Below are positions 45,333 to 52,880 of a DNA stretch of 64,000 nucleotides, piece by piece (within the stretch, counting starts at the first letter, position 1; the number at the start of each line of letters is the position of its first letter). The position numbers and the translations under genes were made by a program. The notes under the pieces are model-generated. The model had not been told where the DNA came from, did not search any database, and was given only the letters and a program-made list of their open reading frames with translations. Source of the DNA: CAILHX01 sp964511385 (GTDB lineage Bacteria; Pseudomonadota; Gammaproteobacteria; Burkholderiales; Methylophilaceae); assembly GCA_964511385.1 (NCBI GenBank), contig CAZEFE010000005.1, forward strand, positions 1-64,000. Direction: 5' to 3'.

Positions 45333-45647
45333 ATGGAAGAAATTGGAGTCTTTGAGTTTTCGTTGATTCAGGATCATTCCGACTATATTGAGTTCTCGAT
45401 CATTTACTGCTTTGGAGACCAACTTTGCAAAGTTGGGGGTATGGGGTGGGTCGGGCAGGAATTGGCCAATTACTACCTGAAGAATTTGCTTTTGAATAAA
45501 AAGCCAGCCTCAACTCCCGACATCGACAAGGCGGGCGTTATGCTCGAAGGCTACAGCATGAAGTTCCATTGTCCTGAGCTTGATCGCTTAACTCTCTCTA
45601 AAATACGGCAACACTGGAAAAAGCTTCGCTTTAGACTCATCAAGTAA
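45333..45647 (+). CDS. hypothetical protein
   Basis: 104 residues beginning MEEIGVFEFSLIQDHSDYIEFSI, alpha/beta, soluble, AT-richer than the ars genes. No ribosome site is obvious and no family is recognised. It lies between the ars operon and a DUF2703 remnant, in a stretch that looks like decaying cargo. Confidence 0.4.
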   Translation: MEEIGVFEFSLIQDHSDYIEFSIIYCFGDQLCKVGGMGWVGQELANYYLKNLLLNKKPASTPDIDKAGVMLEGYSMKFHCPELDRLTLSKIRQHWKKLRFRLIK

Positions 45648-45748
45648 TCTGATTTTTTGCCACCACGATAGCTGGCAGGTTTGGGATGCGAATGCATGGC
45701 AAGTTTGCAATGCGAACACCCGGCAGCTTTGGTGAGAATATTCACCAC

Positions 45749-45901
45749 AGCGAATGTGGCGACCATGAATGCCGAACCGTTGAAGTCGGTGGCGAGACTT
45801 ATGAAGCCATACCAGAGCAGTTACTGGTTCGGGCTGGTTTGATCGCGGCAACCTCTATGCTAAATCCGACAAATACAGACACACTTCCCGAAAACTCATA
45901 A
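45749..45901 (+). pseudogene. 3' fragment of a third DUF2703 gene
   Basis: The translated end SECGDHECRTVEVGGETYEA...LVRAGLIAATSMLNPTNTDTLPENS matches the last ~50 residues of the intact copy at 40747 nearly residue for residue, but the first ~90 residues are missing. This is a remnant of an earlier or duplicated ars-type unit. Confidence 0.8.
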
Positions 45902-46052
45902 ATTTACCGAGTGGGCAGCATCCACATTTCAACTAGATGCCGCTTCTTATAGAGTAGCCACTTTCAATCCGTTATGCGCTCATAATTACTGTGGAAGCGC
46001 CCCGACATGCAAATCTTTAACCGATATAGACGTAAGGAAATGAGTTCGGGGT

Positions 46053-47240
46053 TTACCAGCCGAGCCTGTGTTTAGTCTCGGTTTCTTGATGGCGATGATC
46101 GTCCTCGGAATGGAGGTAATTGTTTGTCGTGACCAATGAGTCATGTCCGAGATTATCTCGTACATGTCGTAGATCCATCGCGGTTGCCATATTGGAGCCT
46201 GCTGTGTGTCGCATCCAATGAGCAGATGCGGCTTTGAGTCTGCTGACTTGGTCGACTGACTCCGAACCACGCTTCCGCAGCCGGTCTGCCGTTTGATTGA
46301 AAATCTGTTTGAGAATCAGATGAACAGCGCTTCTCGTCATGTGACGCTGCTTGCCACCTATCGGTAATAGCAATGGGACGGCCTCGCCCTCAATGGGACT
46401 TAGGCCCAATCCCATTTCTCGCCGATAACGGCTCAACTCGACCATCAACTCGTTGGTTGCCGGCACAATGCGCGTTTTGTCGCCTTTGCCGGTAATTTCC
46501 AGCCACCACCGTAACTCCCCATCTTTGTCCCTACGACAAAAAAATCCTCCCATCGCATTCTGGATCACCTCTGATGCTCGGATGCCAGTGATATACAGTA
46601 ATGAAAACAGCCAGCGCACCCGATGATAGTGCTCGCGCTCGCGATTGGTTTCCCGCGGCATATGCTCAATGGTCATTTTCACCTCGCTCCACAGATCCTC
46701 GTCCAAAAAGCGCGTAATCCTGGGCTTCGCCTTGCGTTGTCGCTGCCGTGATAATGAGAGTGGATTGCCGGCTAGGTACCCGGCATTGACCAACCAGGAA
46801 AACAGCGCGTTAAGAATTACAATGGCTTGGCGCTGGCTGGTAGGGGAGAGGGGGCCGGCAAATGGACGCCAGGTAGGATCGCCACGTGAAACCTTACGTT
46901 TCTTCATGATCCAACGTTCAGTTGGTTGCGGGTCAGCCAAAAAGCGCTGGTAGACCAGCAAATCCTCATGGCTCAATGAAGACAATGGTTTGCCTAGCTC
47001 GATCACCGACCACAGCAACAGGCGTTCGGCCTCCTTACGATAATTGTCGAAGGTTGTCTTGGTGTCGACGAAACGGGCGAGCCAAGCCTTGATGGCGTCT
47101 AGGTCTGTATTGGCCGTGATCTGCGGACGGTTGCCAGTCGCGCGATTAAGGCCTGAGCTACCGTCGTTGGCAGGAGTGAATCTAGCTGACTCTATGAGGG
47201 TAATCGCCGTAGCAACTGTCAATTCTGTATGCAAATTCAT
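46053..47240 (-). CDS. tnpS: tyrosine recombinase, TnpS-like cointegrate resolvase
   Basis: About 395 residues (ATG 47240; 47279 also possible, neither with a good ribosome site). A core-binding domain (~50-190) precedes the catalytic domain with R in ITGIRASEV, K in ITGKGDKTR, HWMRHTAGS (H-x-x-R), LGHDSLVTTNNYLH and the nucleophilic Tyr. It is divergent from a KfrA-like gene across an inverted-repeat core, the arrangement of tnpS-tnpT in Tn4651/Tn5041-type transposons, where it resolves cointegrates. Assignment to that role is by arrangement. Confidence 0.78.
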   Translation of the reverse strand: MNLHTELTVATAITLIESARFTPANDGSSGLNRATGNRPQITANTDLDAIKAWLARFVDTKTTFDNYRKEAERLLLWSVIELGKPLSSLSHEDLLVYQRFLADPQPTERWIMKKRKVSRGDPTWRPFAGPLSPTSQRQAIVILNALFSWLVNAGYLAGNPLSLSRQRQRKAKPRITRFLDEDLWSEVKMTIEHMPRETNREREHYHRVRWLFSLLYITGIRASEVIQNAMGGFFCRRDKDGELRWWLEITGKGDKTRIVPATNELMVELSRYRREMGLGLSPIEGEAVPLLLPIGGKQRHMTRSAVHLILKQIFNQTADRLRKRGSESVDQVSRLKAASAHWMRHTAGSNMATAMDLRHVRDNLGHDSLVTTNNYLHSEDDHRHQETETKHRLGW

Positions 47241-47281
47241 TTTTAGCCCAGCATTTTTGCAATGGCATCCCACGAACATTA

Positions 47282-47355
47282 TTTGACATTAGAGTAATAA
47301 TGTCAAAAATTACTCACAAAAAACAATATACATAACGTATTACGTTGTATTATTT
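47282..47355. promoter_or_regulatory. putative resolution (rst-like) site between tnpS and tnpT
   Basis: TTTGACATTA (47282-47291) and its perfect inverse TAATGTCAAA (47298-47307) flank a 6-bp centre GAGTAA, the geometry of a tyrosine-recombinase core. To the right, ATACATAACGTATTACGT and TGTATTA (47329-47353) form a further AT-rich dyad that could bind the TnpT-like protein. Promoters for both genes must also lie here. Confidence 0.65.
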
Positions 47356-47381
47356 AGCATCGCATCAGATTAATTGCCGCC

Positions 47382-48302
47382 ATGAACATTTCCGCAATCA
47401 ATGAACAGCAAATCCAGGCCGAAATTGATCATCTGAAAACCCAATTCCCCCAGACTCGTGATTTGTATCGCGAGGCATGCTTGCTGCTGTTTTTCCGCTA
47501 CGGAATTACACCGACCGCCAACAGGCTTTATCAGTATGTGCGCAAGGGCAGCATGTCGGCGCCTGCGGACGCGCTCAATAGATTCTGGCTTGAACTCCGC
47601 GAGAAGAGCCGAATCCGTATCGAGCGCCCCGATCTGCCGGAACCGCTTAAGGAGGCGGCAGGAAATTTTGTGGCAACGCTTTGGACGCAAGCACAGGAAG
47701 CGGCACAAGCTAATTTTTCCGTTCAAATGGCCGAAGCGAATGAGAAGGTGACACAAGCACAGCAAGAGGTTGAGGCAATGCAGCAAGATATCTCAAGAAT
47801 GAGAGCCGCACTAACAGAATCCCAGTCCGATCTAAAAAATACCCTCCAGAAGCTTTCTGAGACCGAGAAAAATCATGCAGCTGATATCTCCACCTTGGCG
47901 GCCTTGGAAAAATCGCTTAAAACGCTTCAGAGGGAACGCGACCATTTGGATCAGTCGCTTGAAGCTGCAAGAAAAGGGTTCAGCAGTGATTTGGATAAGG
48001 TAAATATTGCTCTGTCCAAGGCGGAAGAGCGGTATCGAGCACTGGAGGCCAAATCCCTGCTTGAAGTCGACCGTGAACGGCAACGTACGGTCAAACTCGA
48101 AATGGAGTTGAATCAGTCAGGTGATGCTCTGCGGGACGACAAAAGGCAGCATCTAAAAGAGCTAGCCTCACTGCAGAGAGCAAATTCCGACTTGAGGGAA
48201 AGACTGGGTTCCATGAATGGGCAATTGACCGAAGTTAAGAGGCAACAAAAGGAAACCACCAAGAAACTCAGCCTGACCGAGAAAAAACTAGCTGCGAAGT
48301 AA
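47382..48302 (+). CDS. tnpT: KfrA-like coiled-coil DNA-binding protein, TnpT-like
   Basis: 306 residues. The N-terminal ~115 residues form a KfrA_N-type DNA-binding domain (FRYGITPTANRLYQYVRKGSMSAPADALNRFW). The remainder is a long coiled coil (~120-300) rich in Glu, Lys and Gln. TnpT of Tn4651-type elements has this build and stimulates TnpS at the resolution site. Plasmid KfrA proteins are the alternative family; the divergent recombinase gene favours TnpT. Confidence 0.75.
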   Translation: MNISAINEQQIQAEIDHLKTQFPQTRDLYREACLLLFFRYGITPTANRLYQYVRKGSMSAPADALNRFWLELREKSRIRIERPDLPEPLKEAAGNFVATLWTQAQEAAQANFSVQMAEANEKVTQAQQEVEAMQQDISRMRAALTESQSDLKNTLQKLSETEKNHAADISTLAALEKSLKTLQRERDHLDQSLEAARKGFSSDLDKVNIALSKAEERYRALEAKSLLEVDRERQRTVKLEMELNQSGDALRDDKRQHLKELASLQRANSDLRERLGSMNGQLTEVKRQQKETTKKLSLTEKKLAAK

Positions 48303-48335
48303 CAAGCAGTGACGGAAGAGTAGAATGGGGTCTGA

Positions 48336-48373
48336 CTACAGTTTTAGTGTAAAAGTAGCTACAGTTTTAGTGT
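48336..48373. repeat. right transposon end: two perfect 15-bp repeats
   Basis: CTACAGTTTTAGTGT occurs at 48336-48350 and 48359-48373 with a 23-bp period. It is the reverse complement of the boxes at 10112 and 10201, so it marks the other end of the tniABQ element. Confidence 0.75.
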
Positions 48374-48416
48374 TATGTACGTAGCAAGAAAGCGGTTCTT
48401 ATTCAGTCTGCGCGGT

Positions 48417-48444
48417 ATTTTACATAATATACATTATGCGAAGT
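48417..48444 (-). other. dif: chromosomal dif site (XerCD), also left junction of the integrated element
   Basis: Read on the minus strand: XerC arm ACTTCGCATAA, centre TGTATA, XerD arm TTATGTAAAAT. The arms and centre match the classical proteobacterial dif at most positions. Dimer resolution here should still work, since both arms are intact. It lies about 43 bp from the last transposon end repeat. Confidence 0.85.
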
Positions 48445-48483
48445 AACTTGCTCTAGACCCGCGCCCATGTTGGAGTTAGCAAC

Positions 48484-48744
48484 ATGGACAAATTAGACTT
48501 GTTTGGTGAAGTTGTTGTTACCCTTGACGATGTTGAATTGTGGCTCGACGCTGTACCGCAAATACCGCGCGATTCACCACGGCGCAATTATTACGCTAAA
48601 CATTGGGATGTCGCCAATAAAATAAAATGTGCAAAGCGTGACGGCTCATTTACAAAACTTATCAACCGGCACCTTGATAACCTTGCCTCCCTGCATTCCG
48701 GTCAGTCTGGCGTTGCCGATCTGTACGCGCCGCGTTTTCGATAG
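48484..48744 (+). CDS. unrecognised small protein next to attL
   Basis: 86 residues (MDKLDLFGEVVVTLDDVELWLDAV...), mixed alpha, with a basic middle (RDSPRRNYYAKHWDVANKIKCAKR). It is the only plus-strand gene of the element, right beside the dif junction and convergent with the structural operon across a shared terminator. This position would suit a regulator or recombination-directing factor, but there is no motif to show it. Confidence 0.5.
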   Translation: MDKLDLFGEVVVTLDDVELWLDAVPQIPRDSPRRNYYAKHWDVANKIKCAKRDGSFTKLINRHLDNLASLHSGQSGVADLYAPRFR

Positions 48745-48746
48745 GC

Positions 48747-48779
48747 ATGAAAAAAGCCTGGTTTCCCCGGCTTTTTCAT
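48747..48779. terminator. bidirectional terminator
   Basis: ATGAAAAAAGCC pairs with GGCTTTTTCAT around a ten-base loop; A- and T-runs on both sides let it work for the plus-strand 86-residue gene and for the minus-strand operon ending at 48779. Confidence 0.75.
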
Positions 48780-49156
48780 TACATAAACCCTAGCCACATT
48801 TTTAACAGTTGCCACGCAAACCACGCCCAACCATAAAGCAATTGCCATACCTCAACATGCGAGAATATATATATGGCTACCAGCACCAGCGCCGCTTTTG
48901 TTGCCCCCCATTTTGACACTACAAGCACCTTTTCCAGCAAGTAGCCCCACACGAACAAAAAAGCCGCGAAACCGGCAAAATTGCTGTATTTTGGCGCAAT
49001 TATCTCATCGACCAGATAACTTACCCCAAAAAGCACAGCGGCCAATAGTATTACACGCACAACGAAATTTTCACGCCAATCGAAACCCTTTTTCCCGTCC
49101 ACAAGATTTTCGGCTTGCGCTATCGCGTTTTGCGGCGTTTTTTCGATTGCTTCCAT
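48779..49156 (-). CDS. virus-like element membrane protein
   Basis: 125 residues from ATG 49156, which follows AAGGGG. After a soluble N-terminus (~1-28) it has about four hydrophobic segments (VVRVILLAAVLFGVSYLV, FAGFAAFLFVWGYLL, AALVLVAIYIFSHV, WLLYGWAWFAWQLL-like). Last gene of the minus-strand operon. Could be a virion or host-membrane protein; not recognised. Confidence 0.55.
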   Translation of the reverse strand: MEAIEKTPQNAIAQAENLVDGKKGFDWRENFVVRVILLAAVLFGVSYLVDEIIAPKYSNFAGFAAFLFVWGYLLEKVLVVSKWGATKAALVLVAIYIFSHVEVWQLLYGWAWFAWQLLKMWLGFM

Positions 49157-49229
49157 ATCCACCCCTTTGCACTTATTTTTAACGCGTCCAGAGTTCCAAC
49201 GGCCATTGCCGCTTATTACACCCCCGCCT

Positions 49230-49961
49230 TTATGGCGGCGGCGGCGGTGTTGTGTGATGCAGCGCGTCCAGGTTGTTGCGCAAGGTGATAATGATATTAT
49301 CAATCATCGGGTCAGTAAAAAAATTATCGTAGAACAGCCCGGCGCGGTGCTTTTTTCTGTAGCGTTGCTGCCTCAATTTGTTGAGCATCTGCGCCCTGTC
49401 CACCGGCAATAATGTGAACCCGCCGCGCCCTGCCAGCCCCTTGCCGCGTTGCACTACGTTGGCGACTTGCCTCCGCAAGCCGTTGGCGTGTTCGTAGTCA
49501 ACCAGTTTATATTGCGCCAGTTCGTCGCCTGTCAGGTCCTTAACTGCTTCGTCCACCAGTTGATTGATTAGTGTGGTGAAGTCTTCCGTTGTTTGCAGCG
49601 TTGTGACGTTGACGCCCAGCGATTCATTGACGTTTTTTGCTGCAAATTTCCCCATCCATTGACGAAACCCCGCCTCATCTACTGTTTCCAGCTGCACTCC
49701 GCTAACTTTGTATATAGCATATTTCATATGAGTTACTGGTTCATATCCTGCCAACTCTCGCCAATCGTATTTTGGTAAATCATTAGCGTGAAGAACAGCC
49801 CAACCCATCGCCGCAGACCCTAACCAGTCCAGCTTTTGCCATACGGTCATGCCGCCCATGCTCAGCCTCGCCGCTGCCGCTTGAATCATGGCCGAAAACT
49901 CTTGAAACCACGCGGTGTTGCTTACGCCGATGCGTTGGAAAAAACGTGCCAATAGCCCCAC
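49230..49961 (-). CDS. unknown element protein, paralogue A
   Basis: 243 residues starting GTG 49961, after a GGAGGGGGG site that is also the C-terminal coding end of the gene upstream. The N-terminus MGLLARFFQRIGVSNTAWFQEFSAMIQ resembles that of the next gene (MGNLFRIFETLGIPRWAV...), so the two are probably distant paralogues. A basic stretch (RQQRYRKKHRAG) and a proline run (PPPPP) end the protein. Possibly a minor virion protein; function unknown. Confidence 0.55.
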   Translation of the reverse strand: MGLLARFFQRIGVSNTAWFQEFSAMIQAAAARLSMGGMTVWQKLDWLGSAAMGWAVLHANDLPKYDWRELAGYEPVTHMKYAIYKVSGVQLETVDEAGFRQWMGKFAAKNVNESLGVNVTTLQTTEDFTTLINQLVDEAVKDLTGDELAQYKLVDYEHANGLRRQVANVVQRGKGLAGRGGFTLLPVDRAQMLNKLRQQRYRKKHRAGLFYDNFFTDPMIDNIIITLRNNLDALHHTTPPPPP

Positions 49962-49963
49962 TA

Positions 49964-50725
49964 TTACACCCCCCCTCCGGCATTCGGATTGCCTGCCCCG
50001 GCCATCGCGGCATAACGCGCCGCGCGTAACACCTTGCGCCGCGCGATTATCGCGGCAATGGCTTCCTTTACCAGCTTGTTGTGTATCGGGTTTCGTGTGT
50101 CATAGCGAAGCTGTACCATAGGATGATTGCGCCGCCATGTTGCCTTTTGCTGCTTGTGCAGCGTGTTTTTGTGGCTGTTTTCTTTCAGGTAATTTGTGGT
50201 GATGGTGTTTGCCAGTTGCACCGCGCGGCTGCCCGACATCACTTGCAAAGTGCCAACCATTCCTGTGCCGTTGACCACCGCCCCGGTGACCATTGCGACA
50301 ACTTCGGTTTTTAACGCTTCTGGCGGCCATACCGTGCTTATTTCCCAACCCGTGGCCTGTTTTATCTGTTTGCCGACAATTTTACCCGCCCACGTTTTCA
50401 ACTGCTCCGCATGCAGGCCGTCAGGTTTTACGCCGACAACGTACCCCATCCATCCCAAAATAATGTCGTCTATCGTGCCATTCGCCATCAAATAGGCCTC
50501 GCTAAACATCTGATGCACGCCGGATTTTTCATATAAATCCTCAATCCAGCCTACCATGAACACCCACGCGCCCACCTCAACCCCTTTGCGATAAGTTTTT
50601 GTGTTGCGCACAGCCGCATAACCCCGCGCCAGCGCCGCCACAGCTTCGTCAATGATGCGCGTGACGCCGGAAACCGCCCAGCGCGGGATTCCCAGCGTTT
50701 CAAAGATTCTGAACAGATTGCCCAC
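49964..50725 (-). CDS. unknown element protein, paralogue B
   Basis: 253 residues, GTG start 50725 preceded by GGAGGGGGTGTAATA. N-terminal amphipathic helices (~1-45), a hydrophobic segment (VGAWVFMVGWIEDLY, ~52-66), a second one (GWMGYVVGV, ~91), Lys/Arg-rich middle and an Ala/Gly-rich end (AAMAGAGNPNAGGGV). Shares the N-terminal pattern and gene-boundary sequence with paralogue A. Not recognised; a membrane-associated virion or injection protein is possible. Confidence 0.55.
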   Translation of the reverse strand: MGNLFRIFETLGIPRWAVSGVTRIIDEAVAALARGYAAVRNTKTYRKGVEVGAWVFMVGWIEDLYEKSGVHQMFSEAYLMANGTIDDIILGWMGYVVGVKPDGLHAEQLKTWAGKIVGKQIKQATGWEISTVWPPEALKTEVVAMVTGAVVNGTGMVGTLQVMSGSRAVQLANTITTNYLKENSHKNTLHKQQKATWRRNHPMVQLRYDTRNPIHNKLVKEAIAAIIARRKVLRAARYAAMAGAGNPNAGGGV

Positions 50726-50740
50726 TATTACACCCCCTCC

Positions 50741-51712
50741 CTACCGCTTAAATCCGATTGCAGGGAAAACCCCCGATGCCGTAACGCATGTTGGGTTACT
50801 TGGCAAACCGTTTGACAATAAGTTGTTGGCTGGAGAACATTGCAAGAAGTTTTGCGGGGCAAGGTTAACCACCTGACCAGCACCCAGCGAAGGCAGAGCG
50901 TTTGACCCATGACCAGACACACTAACCGCCGCCTTGGATTGATAAGCCAACCAATACAGCACCCCTCCCTGAAAGTTGAAATTGTGCGCAGCTTCCCTTA
51001 ACCCCGCCGTGCTGTAATCAATAACCACATCATCAAGCGGCACCCCCGGCGCATCGAATCCGTTAGCTTGCGCGTTACTGTAAATCGCAATCCGCCCGTA
51101 ATTTCCAACCGCCGCCCCGGCACCGCTAACAGACACCGCAACACCTGTAAAACTCTCCGCTTCGTCAAACTGAATCGGCCTAAAAAGTAAATTTGTGCTT
51201 GTTGTTACCGAATTTGACGGAGCGCCAATCACATTTGGCGTCACATACAACCCCGGCACCCGTACCGCCAATTTTTCACCACCACCGCCAGCGCCAGCCG
51301 GTCCTGCTGGACCTTGTTGGCCTTGTGGACCTTGCGGACCTTGTGGACCTTGTGGACCCTGTACTCCCTGCAAAAAATGCACCGGAGGCTGCACATTCCA
51401 ATCGCCAGCGTTTCGGCTGATGATGTTGTCTATCTCGACTTGCAGGAATGGCTGCTGTATCTTGCTTTGCAGTACCACCAGCTTAGTGATATGGCTGTCT
51501 GCCGTATCCGTGCCAGCCGACAAGCGCAGCAGGTTGCTATCCAGCCACAGCCGCGCGTTTTCCTCGCTTGCAAAATCATACGGATTGCCGCGAAAGCCTG
51601 TTAACACGTGGCCTTGTGCGCTTTGCAACTGCCACTTACCAGCCACCAGCACCGGCGAGAAAATCACGCCTTCATCGTGCAGGCGTAGCGTTGTTATCGG
51701 GCATGTATTCAT
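50741..51712 (-). CDS. collagen-like spike/fibre protein 1
   Basis: 323 residues. A head domain (~1-110; TTLRLHDEGVIFSPVLVAG) is followed by nine Gly-X-Y triplets rich in Pro/Gln (~116-142, GPQ and GPA units), a Gly hinge, and a ~175-residue beta-rich C-terminal domain that differs from its paralogue. This is the plan of a trimeric collagen-stalked receptor-binding spike. ATG 51712 overlaps the stop of the upstream paralogue. Confidence 0.75.
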   Translation of the reverse strand: MNTCPITTLRLHDEGVIFSPVLVAGKWQLQSAQGHVLTGFRGNPYDFASEENARLWLDSNLLRLSAGTDTADSHITKLVVLQSKIQQPFLQVEIDNIISRNAGDWNVQPPVHFLQGVQGPQGPQGPQGPQGQQGPAGPAGAGGGGEKLAVRVPGLYVTPNVIGAPSNSVTTSTNLLFRPIQFDEAESFTGVAVSVSGAGAAVGNYGRIAIYSNAQANGFDAPGVPLDDVVIDYSTAGLREAAHNFNFQGGVLYWLAYQSKAAVSVSGHGSNALPSLGAGQVVNLAPQNFLQCSPANNLLSNGLPSNPTCVTASGVFPAIGFKR

Positions 51713-52566
51713 TAGTTCAATTCCTCAATCTCAAAAAAAGACCCAGCCCGTATCTTGCGGACACCTGCCGCCGCCGTGCTGCCATATTTGAACCGCGCAA
51801 AGCCTGTTTGCGCCGCCGCGAACAACCCCTCGAAAACCACCATTGCCCCAACAATACCCGCGCTGAATGCCTGATTCATCGTGCCTACTATGTTAGTCGT
51901 GCTGTTGCGTTCGTAAATCCAGCCGTCAGCCCCCACCCCGCCATCCGTAAAAACGCCCATGTAATCTGTCGCGTTTCCGCCCAACACCATCACCATCGCC
52001 TTCACGCGGTAAAACTTCCCCGCCGTTACCGGCAGAGTGCATATTTCCGCCAGCACCGAAGTAGTCCCCACGTTGGTATCCGCCGCCAGCACCGCGCGGC
52101 TGACATTCGCACCGCCGCCCGAACCTGCTGGACCTGCTGGACCTGCTGGACCTTGTGGACCTTGTGGACCTTGTGGACCTTGTGGACCAATTTCCCCCGG
52201 TTCGCCCGTGTCCCCTTTTATTCCAGGTGAGGATGCTGGAGCCGTTGCATGCCATGCCCCCGCGTTGAACGAAAAAGCGTTGTCTATCTCGTTTTGCAGG
52301 TACGGCTGCACAAGCTCCACTTGCAGTTGTACAAGCCGGTTTATATGCGTCTGGCTGATTGGGACGCCAGCCGCCGCGCGGGTGAGGTTAGACGCAAGCC
52401 AGCGTTCAGCCGTTGCAGCGTCCACAAAGCGATAGTTGGCACCACGGAAACCGACAAGCACATTCCCGCTTTGCGAGTGCAACTCGTACAACCCGGCCAC
52501 CATGACCGGGCTATACAGGTCGCCTTCGGAATGAAGCCGCATTGTGGTTAAAATGCAGGTTTTCAC
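51712..52566 (-). CDS. collagen-like spike/fibre protein 2
   Basis: 284 residues, GTG start. The N-terminal ~110 residues are clearly homologous to the other collagen-like protein (TxRLHxEG, SPVxVAG, VLxGFRG, LQxEIDN, NAGxW are shared). Twelve Gly-X-Y triplets follow (~115-150), then a different beta-rich tip (~155-284). A shared virion anchor with two different tips suggests two receptor specificities or a two-part spike. Confidence 0.75.
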   Translation of the reverse strand: MKTCILTTMRLHSEGDLYSPVMVAGLYELHSQSGNVLVGFRGANYRFVDAATAERWLASNLTRAAAGVPISQTHINRLVQLQVELVQPYLQNEIDNAFSFNAGAWHATAPASSPGIKGDTGEPGEIGPQGPQGPQGPQGPAGPAGPAGSGGGANVSRAVLAADTNVGTTSVLAEICTLPVTAGKFYRVKAMVMVLGGNATDYMGVFTDGGVGADGWIYERNSTTNIVGTMNQAFSAGIVGAMVVFEGLFAAAQTGFARFKYGSTAAAGVRKIRAGSFFEIEELN

Positions 52567-52569
52567 GGC

Positions 52570-52764
52570 TTATTTTTCGTCATTCTTGAAAACGTCAATT
52601 GCCCCGGCCAGCGTGGCACCCAAAGCAACAATTGCATGCGCCTGTTCAGGCGAGATAGACACGCCAGAAGCCGTTGCGAGCAAAGCAAAGCCCCGCCAAG
52701 TGCTAGGCTGTTTCAGTTGACGTTTCCCCCATTCGTAAATCATGCTACATGCTGTATTTCCCAT
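52570..52764 (-). CDS. holin-like small membrane protein
   Basis: 64 residues. KQPSTWRGFALLATASGVSISPEQAHAIVALGATLAGAIDVFKND has the pattern of a widespread class of small phage holins (a PSTW start, two short hydrophobic helices). Its location beside the endolysin gene supports a lysis role. No holin experiment-like signature can be checked here. Confidence 0.6.
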   Translation of the reverse strand: MGNTACSMIYEWGKRQLKQPSTWRGFALLATASGVSISPEQAHAIVALGATLAGAIDVFKNDEK

Positions 52765-52799
52765 TTTTCAATCCTTTTAAGTGTGTTTTTTGGTGTTTG

Positions 52800-52854
52800 A
52801 CCGTTACGGGGGTCACAACCTCTTTGCAACCCCTTTCACAACTCCCGTAACGGT
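52800..52854. other. candidate replication origin: 11-bp inverted repeat
   Basis: ACCGTTACGGG (52800-52810) and its perfect inverse CCCGTAACGGT (52844-52854) frame 33 bp in the gap between the holin-like and endolysin genes. It is one of only two real gaps in the element. Rolling-circle origins often lie in such structures, but a terminator or packaging signal is also possible. Confidence 0.4.
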
Positions 52855-52880
52855 TCGCATTTTTTTTGCCCCGGCAATGC

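Larger units (their letters stand above)
10110..48376. mobile_element. Tn7/Tn5053-like (tniABQ) heavy-metal resistance transposon, ~38 kb
   Basis: The element is bounded by repeats of a 15-bp box. At the left end these are ACACTAAAAATGTA (10112) and ATACTAAAACTGTA (10201), with one inverted copy at 10180. At the right end there are two identical copies of CTACAGTTTTAGTGT (48336, 48359), the reverse complement of the same box. The outermost bases also match (CGTTCATT and CGTACATA before the box). Transposition genes (tniA, tniB, tniQ, ihf) sit at the left end and a TnpS/TnpT-like resolution module at the right end, with metal-resistance cargo between. I could not find a 5-bp target duplication, so exact termini are uncertain. 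TnsA is absent. Confidence 0.75.

Noticed and set aside
47382..48302. Evidence for an integrated plasmid, based on the KfrA-like protein
   Set aside because: No replication or partition genes are nearby, and the divergent recombinase with a core site explains it better as TnpT.
10101..48385. A 5-bp target-site duplication flanking the transposon
   Set aside because: Several frames for the termini were tried around the outer repeats (flanks such as TGGCG versus CGTAG) and none match.
51300..52200. Short direct repeats (GGACCTTGT) that could be taken for a CRISPR or satellite
   Set aside because: The 9-bp period is in frame and encodes Gly-Pro-Gln collagen triplets; there are no spacers.
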